From Dactylellina haptotyla (lineage: Eukaryota > Ascomycota > Orbiliomycetes > Orbiliales > Orbiliaceae): a stretch of 64,000 nt of DNA. Of this stretch, positions 53,542 through 64,000 are shown in pieces. Within the stretch, counting starts at the first letter, position 1, and each line of letters opens with the position of its first letter. The stretch lies in NCBI GenBank assembly GCA_031310005.1, contig CM062387.1, positions 1,054,001 through 1,118,000 of the forward strand. The letters run 5' to 3'. A model generated the notes under the pieces. The model worked only from the letters and a program-made list of their open reading frames with translations. It was not told the origin of the DNA and made no database searches. Position numbers and translations under genes: made by a program.

Positions 53542-53571
53542 TTTTATAAATTTTATAAATTTTATAAATTT
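53542..53571. repeat. 9-bp tandem repeat, 3 units
   Basis: TTTTATAAA is repeated three times head to tail. It is a small slippage repeat. Confidence 0.6.
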
Positions 53572-53750
53572 TCTTTCCATCTAGTTTATTAGGCTATTTA
53601 ATATCTTATTTTTTAATTATAATTTATATAATTTTTAAATACTATTTAGTAATTTTATTTAATATAATTTTTTAATATTATAAATTAGTTAAATATTTAT
53701 TTCCTTTTTTTAAATAACTATTATTTTAAATATTATATTATAAATTATAA

Positions 53751-53830
53751 CATCAGCAAAAAGTTTTAGATATAAGAAGGCTAGCCCATACAACTAAGGA
53801 AGGTTATAAGAATTATTAAAGATTATTATA
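53751..53830 (+). mobile_element. Terminus of a DNA transposon sharing its end with the foldback MITE
   Basis: CATCAGCAAAAAGTTTTAGA begins here after TTATAA. The same context, ATTATAA then CATCAGCAAA, precedes the MITE at 19228. The next 60 bases are less AT-rich (GAAGGCTAGCCCATACAACT) and unlike the MITE interior. No matching inverted end was found to the right, so this is a fragment or the second end has decayed. Confidence 0.45.
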
Positions 53831-55084
53831 TAACACTTAAAAACTAATAACTCTTTAATATATTTTATTAAAAAAATTTATTATTTAAAATTTTATTAAA
53901 CAAAAATTTTAAAAACTATTAATAATAATAAAATATTATTAAATTTTTTAAAAATATTCTCAAACCTTTAAAAAATATTTTTTTATTAATAAAATCTAAT
54001 ATTTGGATTAGAAATTTGAAAATTTTAATAAAATATTTTTATTATTAAAAATTTTTCAATATATAAAAATTTTTAAAAATATTAATTATAAGATAATATT
54101 TTTAAATTTTTAAAAAATGTTTTTAAGCTTCTAAAAAATACTTTTTATTAATAAAAATTAATATTTAAAATAAAAATTTAAAAATATTAAATAATAAGTT
54201 ATTTATTACCTTTATAATTTTATATATAATTATATAAAAATTAAAAAATTTATTTAAAAAAAACTTTCTACCTACTTTTTTAGTTACTACCAACCTAATA
54301 TAGTTTTATAATTATATTTTTAATATATTATTTTAATTTAAAATATAGTGGGGAGTACGATTATTAACATCTATTAAATTATTATAATTTAATCTTAAAT
54401 ATATGTGAGTTTAATTATTATTATTATTTATAATATTTATGATTATATTAATTTAGGCTAAATTAGTAATATTTAAAATTATAAAATTTATTATCATTTT
54501 ATAATTGCTATTTATTAATTTTAAATTATTTTTTTAAAAATTTATTTTAATATTTTTATTAGTAATAAAACCAATAATTTTATTTAAATATATTATATAA
54601 ATAATAATTTTTATTTATATTATTAAATTGTAAATAGTAAGAAATAAACTAATATCAATTTTTTTAGAGATAACTAGTTAAATGTAAATATATTAAAAAC
54701 TAAGATTATTTGATAGTAGCTTATATATTTTAATTTACATAATTTTAAAAAAAAATTTATTTTTTCTTTTTTATATTGTTTTTTTTTTTTTGTAATTTTT
54801 TTTGCAATCTCCCTTTTATTCTTTATTTACTTTTTGTAGTTTAAAAATGATTTGTTTAAGGTAAAAACAATCTTATTAAGTAAAGTAACACTTATTAAAA
54901 CTATCTTTTAAGTTTTTTTAATTTTTTTAAAAACATCCAAGATAAAATTTTTTATTTTAATAAAATAGGATTTGATGAAATTATTATTAATAAATATTGG
55001 ATTTTTAATAATTTTCTAATTATTAACAATAATTACGCCTGATTTTATTTTAAATTAAATAAAATTTTTTATTTTTTTTATATT
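53831..55084. other. AT-rich spacer with a diverged internal repeat
   Basis: Segments 53967-54030 and 54128-54190 resemble each other (each contains TTTATTAATAAAA flanked by A-rich blocks), suggesting an old tandem repeat with a spacing near 165 bp. The patch 54795-54850 (GCAATCTCCCTTTTATTCTT) retains C but has no recognisable product. Confidence 0.45.
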
Positions 55085-55089
55085 ATTAA

Positions 55090-55203
55090 TGTTACAGTTG
55101 TAACAGTCCATATATATAGTGTAAGCGACATGATCTTTGTAGAAGATCATTTGCGAACTTTTTGTTCTGTTGCCACAGTGGTTGTCGCTGCCATGTTGTG
55201 ACA
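55090..55203. mobile_element. 114-bp TG..CA element with 5-bp target duplication
   Basis: This element starts TGTTACAGTTGTAACAGTCC and ends CTGCCATGTTGTGACA, with complementary 7-base tips (TGTTACA and TGTGACA). It is flanked by perfect ATTAA repeats (55085-55089 and 55204-55208). The interior is GC-richer and contains a hairpin, GATCTTTGTAGAAGATC. TG..CA ends with a 5-bp duplication fit a very short solo LTR (TRIM or SMART type). A MITE is the alternative. Like the other short elements, it is almost free of RIP-type change. Confidence 0.65.
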
Positions 55204-55242
55204 ATTAATTAATTAATAATTAATATTTAATTTTTATATTTT

Positions 55243-55780
55243 TGTCACAGACCACGAGTCTTGACAGTACAAATACCTATACCTTACTTTGCGTTATACT
55301 ATTCTAAATTCTATTATCACACCTTACATTTATAAACATATATTACTTATAGTATATTTAACTATAAATAGTATTTATTTATTTTATATTTTTATTTATA
55401 ATATAATATATTATTTGTATAATTATATATAAGAATATAAGTAAATAAGCATTAGTGTTTGCATAACTATACAATCACATATAAATATATAAATATGTAA
55501 ATACCTACCTTTAAAATACACTTATATATATATATAAAATTATTATTAAAATTAATAAAATAGTTTTTATTTTTATTAATTAATTTAAATATAATTTAAT
55601 ATATTTAATTATCTTTATTTTATTATTATTATATATTTTAAATAAACTATTTTTAATATTTTATAATTTTATACATACTTTTTACTAAGAAATTTAGGTA
55701 TTTTAGATAAAAAGAAAATTTTATATATTTTAATATTATATATTTATATTGTTATAATAGGTAGTATATGAAGTATAATA
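55243..55780 (+). repeat. 5' LTR of G4
   Basis: This 538-bp LTR starts TGTCACAGACCACGAGTCTT, fully preserved, and ends TATAATA (ancestral TGTAACA). It begins only 40 bp after the 114-bp element. Confidence 0.93.
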
Positions 55781-55815
55781 TTTTAACTAATTATTTTTAA
55801 TTAAAATATATATAT

Positions 55816-58800
55816 ATAATAGTATTTTTTAATTTAGAAAATTTTATAATCTTAAAATGAAATTATAGATAAAAAAACAACTACCCTTATCTATATAATA
55901 TTTAAATAAATAAATTAAAAATTAAATCTTATAAAATCAATCAAACATTCTTATATTTATAAAAATAAAATAAAAAATATTACTTTTATTTTCTTTAATT
56001 TTTAAAACCAACTTATTTAAAAATAAAAATAAAATTTAATTATTAATGATAAAATCTATTTTAATATTATTATGTAAGTATAGGAAAAATTATATATATT
56101 TAATAAAATTATTAATAGTTTAATTAAAATTATTATTTTAAATAATAATAAATATTTATAAAATTTAGAAATAGTTATAAAAATTTAAAAATAGTTATAA
56201 AAATTTGAAAAAATTTAAAAAATGATTATTATAATTTAAATAATTATTAAAATTTATAAAAATATATAAAATATATTTAATATAATTGAAAGAAAAGTTA
56301 TACTAATTATTTTAAAATTTAATTAAAAATTAAATAAGATTATATTAAATAAAAATAGATTTTGTTATAAATTAGTTTTTAATTTTAGAAATTTAGAAAA
56401 TTTTAATAAGAATTTTAATAATAATAATAAAATATTTTAATAATTTTAATAATTTTTAATAAATTTTATTAATTTATTTTGATTTTTATTTATTATAAGA
56501 AGTAAAATATTAAATTTAATAAATTTAATGATTTATTATAAATTTAATCAATTTATTTAATAAATTATTATTATTTTTATTTTTAATATTAATAGTTTAA
56601 AAATAATAAAAATAAAAATTTTTTTTTATATTTTATAAAATTTTTTTATATTTATAATTCCTATCTTATATAATATAAAAAATAAAAAATAAAAATAAAA
56701 CTAATAATAATTATATTATTTAAATTTTTATTAATTATTTATATTTTATTAAAGGGCTTAAATAATTTTATAGATATTAAAATAAGATTAAAAAAGTTCT
56801 TTATATTATTTAAAATTTATAATAAATTAAATTAATTAAAAAATATTTTTAAATTATTAATATTTATATTTTTATAATTAAATATATAATAAAATAATTA
56901 ATTTATTATATTAAATTAAAATTTTTATAAAAATGAGTTATTAAAATAATTATATATAATTTAAAAATTTAATATTATATAATTAAGGATTTGATTATAA
57001 AAATTTAATAATAATTATTTTTAAAAATATAAAATAAATATTTTTTAAAATTATAATAACTATAACTAATTTTCTAACTCTTAAAAATTATCTAAATTAA
57101 TAAAATAATTAATTTAAATTTTATAATAATAGTTAAGGAAATTAATTATTTTATAATTTTAGAAATTATTTTATAATAAATTAAAATAATTCTTTGTATA
57201 TTTTTAAAATAATTATTAAAGGCCAAATAATTAATAATTAGGAAAATCATTCTTTAAAATCTAATAAATCAATATATTACTAATATAATAAAAAAGAATA
57301 TAATAAGCGGAATTATCCAACTAATTAATATTTAAAAAATATTAAAATAGTTAATTAAAAAATACTATAAAAATAATAATTATAAAAAAAATCAAGAAAA
57401 CTATAATAAATATATTAAAAAATATAAAAATAATTATTAGCAATTCAAAAAAAAATCCTAAAAAAAATACCAATTCAATATTATATTCCACCAAAATAAT
57501 TAAAAAGATATTTTTAATACTAACTTTATTATATTTTAAATCCTAACTATACTAAAAAAAACTTAAATTTTTACTTCATTTATTATTTTATTTAAAATAT
57601 ATATTTTTTAAAAATCAAAAACTAAAAATACTTAATAGGAAAATAAGGTTAAATCTACTATAAAGAAATATTATTTTAAATAAAAGAATCCCCTTTTAAA
57701 AGGAACAATATATTTATAATTTATTTAAAATCCTTTTAACAACCTTCAAAAAAAATATAAAATTTAAAAAAAAATCCATTTATAATAGATCTTGAAAACT
57801 ACATATTAATATAAATTTAAAATTTATTTATAAAAAAATTATAAAGTTACCTAATATTTTCTTATCAACTCATTATACAAAAATTAATCTAAAAAGGATT
57901 TACTAATTTTCTAATACTTAATAATATCACCTATTTGTTAGAAACTAAATTTTTTAATAAATAAATTTTTAAAAATTAGATATTAGAAAAATTAATAAAA
58001 ATTATAAAAATAAAAATTATATTTAAATATTAAGAAAATCAATACTTCAAATAACTAATATTGGACTTATAGGATATAATTATCTAATATTTTATATTAA
58101 TAATAATAAAAATTAGCCTTAATTTATTAATTAATATATAAAATTATATAGAATATATTAATAAATTATATAAATATTTTAATATAAATTTTATTAAATT
58201 TATATGTTAAAATTATATAAGTTAAATAATTACTTTTAATTATAAATATATAAAAAATAATAAAAGTTTATATAAATTTTATTAATAAATTATATATTTT
58301 GTAATATTTTATTATTATGGAATTAAATTAGTATAAGATTATAAAATATATTAATTTTATATAAAAATTATAATATTATTAAAATAATATTAAAAATTAA
58401 CATTATAAGAATTAAAAAAAAAAAAATTAACTTTACAAATTAAAATTTTTAATTATTATTTATATAATAAAAACCTTTATATTTGTATTGATTATATATA
58501 AAAATAAATTAATATTATTTTATAATATATTAGAAGAAATTTCTAAGATTATATATTTATAAAAATTACCCAAATTGCAAATAATAATTTTATTATAAAA
58601 GGATTTAAAATTTTATATTTAAAATTATTAATAAAATATTTTAATTATAATAAATATATTATCTAGTTTTTAGAAATAGGAGAAAATAGGTAATACTATT
58701 AATAATATAAAATTTAATAATATTAAATGGTATAATATTTTAAATTAAAAGAGTTTTAGATAATAATACATATTAAATTGTTTGGTTTAACTTTATTAAA

Positions 58801-58900
58801 AAAGATTTGATAAAATTTTTAATTAAATTAAAAATAATATTTTTAAATATTTTATATTATTAATAGAAATATTATTTAAGTTTTATTAAATAATAATTAT
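55816..58900 (+). pseudogene. G4 gag relic
   Basis: The start is inferred at 55816-55821 from alignment with the preserved ATGATG in the G1 leader. Here it reads ATAATA followed by VFFNLENFIILK. The capsid block near 56495-56565 corresponds to KVKVPD..KFD in G1. A small 19-bp tandem repeat sits at 56160-56205. Frames are broken throughout, and no zinc knuckle could be identified with confidence. Because protein products of family G copies would all be truncated after a few dozen codons, none can supply Gag. Confidence 0.6.
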
Positions 58901-58949
58901 ATATATTTTAAAAAATATATTAAAAATATAATTTTTTATATAATTTAAA

Positions 58950-61900
58950 AATATTATATATAATGTTATTACTTTTTAAAAGTTTTTAAAAATAATTAAA
59001 TATAAAATTAATATTATTTTTATTATTAATAAATATTTTAAAAAATAAATTATTAATATTCTTAATTTCACTAATAATAATTTTATTTTAGAATATGATT
59101 GGTTGGAAGATTATAACCTAATTATAAATTTTTAAAATAAAATAATTAAATTTATTTATTATAATTGCTAATAAAACCTACGCCAAGTTTAATAAATAGT
59201 TTATAAATAATTAAAAAAAATTTATTTATAATTTATAGAATATTTTTTTAATAAAGAAATTTACCACCACTTTTAAAATAAATTTAACATTTTTAAATAA
59301 ATATGGCTCAAAGCTAAAAATATTATTAAAATTATTAAAACAATTTTTAAAAATATATCTTCTAAGAAAATTCTAAAATAAATACCTAAATAAATTCAAA
59401 TTTTTAAAAAAATTAAAAACAAAAACACACTATTATTATTTAATAAATTTATTTATGAAATATTATTATAAGAAAATATTATATTAAAATTTTTATTTAT
59501 TTATATTTATACGAAAAAAGAATTAGAAACTTTTAAAAAATATATTAAAAAAAATTTATAAAAAAAATATATTTGTTTTTTTAAAATCCCCAATAAAATA
59601 TCTGATTCTTTTTATTTCTAAGAAAAATGGAAAATTACAAATTTGTATTAACTACCAAAATTTAAATGCTATTATTATTAAAGATTGTAATAATTTATTA
59701 TAAATTGATATATTTTTAAACTATTTTATTAGAATAACTCGTTTTATCAAACTTAATATTATTATTACCTATTATAATTTATAAATTATTTTGAAAAATG
59801 TTTGGAAAATAGTATTTAAATACTACTATAATTTATTTAAATATTTAATTATATTTATAAAATTAACTAATATTTTAGCCTTTTTAAATTTTTATAAATT
59901 ATATACTAAAAACTATATTAATAAAATATACATTATCTATTTAAATAATATACTAGTTTATAATAAAAATTTTAAAAACACTAATAATATATTATTATTA
60001 TAAGTATTAAATAAATATCATCTTAAAATTAAATTAAAAAAAATAAAATTTAAAATTATAAAATATAAATTCTTTAAAGCTATTATTATAATTAAAAAAT
60101 CAAAATAAATTTTAAAAAAATTAATATTATTTAAAAATGGTTTTAATTTTAAAATATCAAAAACATTTAAGTTTTTTTAAAACTTTACAATTACTATTAA
60201 TAATTTATTAAATAATATAATTATATATTTATTACCCTCTTAAAATTAATAAAAATAAATATATATTTTAATATGATTTTTAATTGGATATATATTTTTA
60301 ATATATTTAAAAAATTATTTTTTTTAACCCCTATTTTTAAACTATATAATTTTAATTTATTTATTAAAATTAAAATAAATATTTTTAATGTTGCACTAAA
60401 AACCTACCTGTGTTAATTATAATTTAATTAAGAATGGTACCCTATTATTTATCTCTTTTATAAATTTAACATTATTAAATTATAATACCTTATTTATGAT
60501 AAAGAATTAATAGCTATTATTTAAATTTATAAAATATGGAGAATATATTTTTAAATAAAAATTTTTTTTATAATATATTTAGATTATAAAAATTTTATTT
60601 ATTTTTTATTTTTTAAAAATTTTAACTAATAATAAGTCTATTAATAAAAATTCATTAATTAATATAATATAAAAATTATATATTATAAAAAAAAAAGAAA
60701 ATTTTAAAGTTAATATTATTAGTTAATAACCTAATCTAATAATCAAAGTCCAACTTAATAAAGTAATTTTTAAAGGAAAATAATATATAATTATTTTAGT
60801 TAATAAAGTTTTTAATTTTCTTTTATATTTTAAAAAATTAATTTATAAAAATTTTAAGTAAAGTTATAATAAATATTTTATTATAAAAAAATATTATTAG
60901 AAGATTTTAATATTTTAAATTATTTTATAATAAAAATTTATTTTTTTAAAATTTTTATATTTTATTAAAAAATTTTAATAATAATTTATTAAATAATATT
61001 GTAATATTTTAACCTATAAATATTTAAAAATTAAATATATTTAGGATTTTTAATTAAGTTTTATTTCTAATTTTAAATATACTAATATATTAAATAATAT
61101 ATTAAAACTTATAATATATATTACTAAAATAAACTTAATTAATATTTATTTTATAAAAATTATAATTTTATAATATATTTTTAAAACTATTCTAAATAAT
61201 TTTATACAATTTTATATAAAAATATTTTTAAAAATCCTTTTATAAATATTATTTATAATAAAGTTCTAATTATTATTTATAAATTTAAAAAATAATAATT
61301 TTAAAATTATAAAATTTTAAATAATTTATAATAAAATTAAAACAAGTTTATAATAAATAAATCTTTAATTAATATAAATTATAATTTAAATATATTTATA
61401 ATAAAAATATATTATTTATTAATAAATTTTAAAACTTAATTAAGAACTAGATTAGTATTAAAATTAATATTATTAATAAAAATATACTTAGATAAATAAA
61501 ATTATAAAATAAATTATTTAAATTATTAAAATATAGTTAAAAATTTCTTTAATATAATATAAAATAATTAAATTAAATTATTATTATATTTTAAATTTAT
61601 TTATAATATATTTAAACACTTATCTACTAAATATATATTTTATAAAATACTTAAAAATAGAACCCTATTATAATATTATTTTTATATTATTAAAGGAAAT
61701 AATCCCAAAAATAAAAAATATATTAATAATATAAAAATTTTTATGAAAATTTATAAAAAAATTTTAATTTATAATAAAATATATATTATATTATTATAAT
61801 TAACAATATATGGAAGTACCTCTTTTAAAAAAAAAATATATATATATATATATTTACTTACTAAATATATTAAATAAAAAAAATAATAAAATAAAAAACT

Positions 61901-62300
61901 AGATTATTAAAAATATGGACTTTTTATTATTATAAAAAAGTTTAATAATAATACTTTTAAATTTAAGATTCTAGGATTTATTTAAATTTATTAATTTTTT
62001 TATATTTTATTCTTAGAACTAATTCCTCCAAGCCTAAAAGAAGATCCAAAAAATAAAGAATTAGAATATAAAAATTATATAAAATATAAATTTAAAAAGA
62101 TTTTTAATAAATTTAATAAAAATAATAAATATTTAATTAAATAGTTATTATTATATAATTTAAAATGATAAATAGATCTTTAAATATAATTTATCTCCTA
62201 CTATTATTTAAATTTATTTTTAATAGAAAAATATAATATAATTTATAAAAAAAAGATAAAGATAATTAAAGAAAATTTAATTTTAAAATTAATAATTAAC
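58950..62300 (+). pseudogene. G4 pol relic: protease, RT, RNase H, integrase, chromodomain-like tail
   Basis: The protease C-terminal block at 59094-59120 reads YDWLEDYNL, intact. Reverse transcriptase begins near 59620 with KNGKLQICINYQNLNAIIIK, the gypsy K-x-NGKLRxC-x-DYRxLN block, with the Asp changed to Asn. An open stretch at 59791-60003 includes WKIVFKYYYNLFKYL and the catalytic box YLNN at 59938-59949 (YLDD in active enzymes). RNase H near 60495-60521 reads YDKELIAII. The integrase tail at about 62005-62050 reads FLELIPPSLKEDP, then ELEYKNYIKYKFKKIFNK and NNKYLIK with a TAG where Trp stood, matching a chromodomain (YLIKW). Protein activity is impossible because of stops and lost catalytic acids. 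Confidence 0.85.
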
Positions 62301-62329
62301 TAGATCATCTATAGTTTTCTGATAAATTT

Positions 62330-63142
62330 TATTTTTTTTTTAATAATTACATTAAAATTATTTTAAATTTTAATTTATTTAATTATTTTTTTAACTTTTT
62401 TTATTTTATTAATTATTTTAATATATTTCTTTTATAAATAATAGCCTTTATATATTTTAATTTTAATTAATATAATTCTTTTCTTTTTTAAATAATTTTT
62501 ATTTTAAATTTCTTATTCTTTTTTAACTTTTTTAATTCTTTTTTATAATCTTCTATTTAATAATCTAATTATTTTATTATTAAAAATTAGCCAATCTATT
62601 TAATAAAAATTAGGATTATTTATAGAAATTTGTTAAATAATTTTTATGTTTATTTTGGATATAAATAAAATAATTGATATTCCCTAATATAATAATATAG
62701 AGATAATTGTTCTAAGTATAGTATTTATAAAAAAAAAAGCAAAAATATTGGAAAATTTAATTCAATTAGTCTGAAAATTTTAATATTAATAAGAAAATTA
62801 TTTAGATTTTTTTAATATATCTATAATATTATTATTTTAAAAATATATTAATTACTTATATTTATAAGAATATTTTATAATTAAATTTTTATTTTATTAT
62901 TTTAATTTAATTATTATATTTTATATATATATAATTATATAAGTATTTATTTTTAAAAATAAATCTTATATTATATTATAAATATTATTTTATATAAATC
63001 TAATTTTTAATATAAAATTAATAATATATAAATTAAATTTTATATAGGAATAATAATAATATATTATATTTTATACTAATTATTATTATTTATATAAAAT
63101 TTTAAATTTTATAAAAAAACTATTTATATAAAAGCTTATTTT
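62330..63142. other. G4 3' non-coding region
   Basis: This lies between the chromodomain relic and the polypurine tract. I see no frame or motif. The corresponding part of G2 is 27894-28400. The G2 copy is shorter, suggesting an indel between copies. Confidence 0.5.
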
Positions 63143-63157
63143 AAAAAAAGAAGATAG
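63143..63157 (+). promoter_or_regulatory. Probable polypurine tract of G4
   Basis: AAAAAAAGAAGATAG ends directly at the TG of the 3' LTR. A purine run in this position primes plus-strand DNA synthesis in LTR retrotransposons. Confidence 0.6.
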
Positions 63158-63688
63158 TGTTATAAATTATAAGTTTTAATAATATAAATATTTATACTTT
63201 ATTTTATATTATACTATTTTAAATTCTATTATTATATTTTATATTTATAAATATATATTACCTATATGTTTAACTATAAATAGTATTTATTTATTTTATA
63301 TTTTTATTTATAGTATAATAATGTTTGTATAATCGTATATAAGAATATAAGTAAACGAATATCAATATTTATATAATTGTATGATTGTATACAAATATGC
63401 GAATATATAAGCGCCTATTTTTAAAATATGCTTATATGTATATAAAATTATTATTAAGATTAATAAAATAATTTTTATCTTTATTAATTAATTTAAATAC
63501 AATTTAATATATTTAATTATTTTTATTTTATTATTATTATATATTTTAAGCGAGTTATCTTCGATATTTTATAATTCTATATATATTTTTTGCTAAAAGA
63601 CTTAGGTATCCTAAATAGAGAGAGAGTTTTGCATATCTTAATATTATATATTTGTATTGTTACAGTGGGTAGCGTACGAAGTGTAACA
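63158..63688 (+). repeat. 3' LTR of G4
   Basis: This 531-bp LTR starts TGTTATAAATTATAAGTTTT (mutated TGTCACAGACCACGAGTCTT) and ends CGTACGAAGTGTAACA, well preserved. The LTR is mutated at its left and intact at its right, the reverse of the 5' LTR of the same element. Confidence 0.92.
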
Positions 63689-63717
63689 TTTTTATTATAA
63701 ATAATATTATAATTATA

Positions 63718-64000
63718 TGTTACAGACCACGAGTCTTGACAGTATAAATACCTGTACCTTGCTTTACGCTATATTGTTCTGATTTCTATTACTACATTTT
63801 ATATTTATAGATATATATTACTTATAGTATATTTACTTGTAAAGTCTATATATTTATTTAGTATATTATATTATAATATAATATAAATATTTGCTTATTT
63901 ATTTTTTAATTTAAATAAGTAATATAAGAATTTTTAGAAGCTTATTTATTTATATATTTTATTTATATAAGTATATAAGAAAAACAAATTTCTAAAAATA
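63718..64000 (+). repeat. LTR of a further family-G copy, cut by the window end
   Basis: TGTTACAGACCACGAGTCTT starts a plus-strand LTR 29 bp after G4. The following sequence (AGTATAAATACCTGTACCTT, GCTTTACGCT) matches other family LTRs to the end of the window. It could be a solo LTR or the 5' LTR of another full element. Confidence 0.9.

Larger units (their letters stand above)
55243..63688 (+). mobile_element. Ty3/gypsy LTR retrotransposon G4, complete, RIP-degraded
   Basis: This 8446-bp plus-strand copy has both LTRs (55243-55780 and 63158-63688). Gag, protease, reverse transcriptase, RNase H, integrase and chromodomain-like tail relics lie in gypsy order. Flanks are ATTTT before and TTTTT after, a 4-of-5 match consistent with a target duplication altered by one mutation. 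The best preserved G coding blocks are in this copy. About 0.8 kb between the chromodomain and the 3' LTR shows no coding signal. Confidence 0.92.

Noticed and set aside
54290-54310. ACTACCAACC as an inverse copy of the TGTTGGTA terminus at 25808
   Set aside because: Only about eight bases match and the neighbouring sequence is unrelated.
61840-61860. TA dinucleotide runs here and at about 10680 and 12575 as origins or promoters
   Set aside because: Such runs are expected at this base composition and have no supporting context.
1-64000. Mitochondrial genome or an AT-rich protist such as Plasmodium or Dictyostelium
   Set aside because: No mitochondrial genes, tRNAs or rRNAs are visible, and no intact AT-rich genes with introns. 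The homologous LTR retrotransposons with transition-only divergence point to RIP in a filamentous ascomycete.

Overview
This window looks like an AT-rich, gene-free heterochromatic block from a filamentous ascomycete (Pezizomycotina), built from nested, heavily mutated transposable elements. Base composition is extremely AT-rich throughout. Element copies differ almost only by C-to-T and G-to-A changes, and their reading frames are broken by TAA and TAG where a Gln or Trp codon stood. That is the signature of repeat-induced point mutation (RIP). I found no intact protein gene, tRNA, rRNA or CRISPR array. Even the longest open frames are AT-biased relics or shadows of relics.

The main component is one Ty3/gypsy LTR retrotransposon family, called G here, with LTRs of about 510-550 bp that run from TGTCACAGACCACGAGTCTT to ..TGTAACA. 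Copies are G1 (1-7303, minus, cut by the window edge), G3 (20946-25807, plus, truncated), G2 (27331-36040, minus, complete, TSD ATAAA), G4 (55243-63688, plus, complete) and the start of another LTR at 63718. Gag (KVKVPD capsid motif), aspartic protease, reverse transcriptase, RNase H and a chromodomain-like integrase tail can still be traced. Catalytic residues are mutated, for example YLDD to YLNN.

A second LTR family, called C here, has short LTRs of about 167 bp (TGTGGAAGCTTC..CCTTACA). It is present as C1 (10195-16693, TSD ATATT) and as C2, a compound three-LTR copy (36674-45583, TSD GTTAT). I could not recognise its proteins or its orientation.

Between these lie older relics. At 25808-27325, 36046-36668 and 45589-53750 there may be pieces of one minus-strand retroelement split by the G2 and C2 insertions. 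One piece carries an intact LYVDDII reverse transcriptase motif near 46.57 kb. Several small, GC-richer insertions appear to have escaped mutation: two Helitron-like elements (17208-17436, 17564-17835), a 122-bp foldback MITE (19228-19349) and a 114-bp TG..CA element with TSD ATTAA (55090-55203).

Layout: G1 / AT spacer / C1 / small-element zone / G3 / relic / G2 / spacer / C2 / long relic zone / 114-bp element / G4 / new LTR. The genes do not work together in any living pathway. The window records successive insertion, recombination between LTR copies and inactivation, and could be pericentromeric or another constitutive heterochromatin domain.
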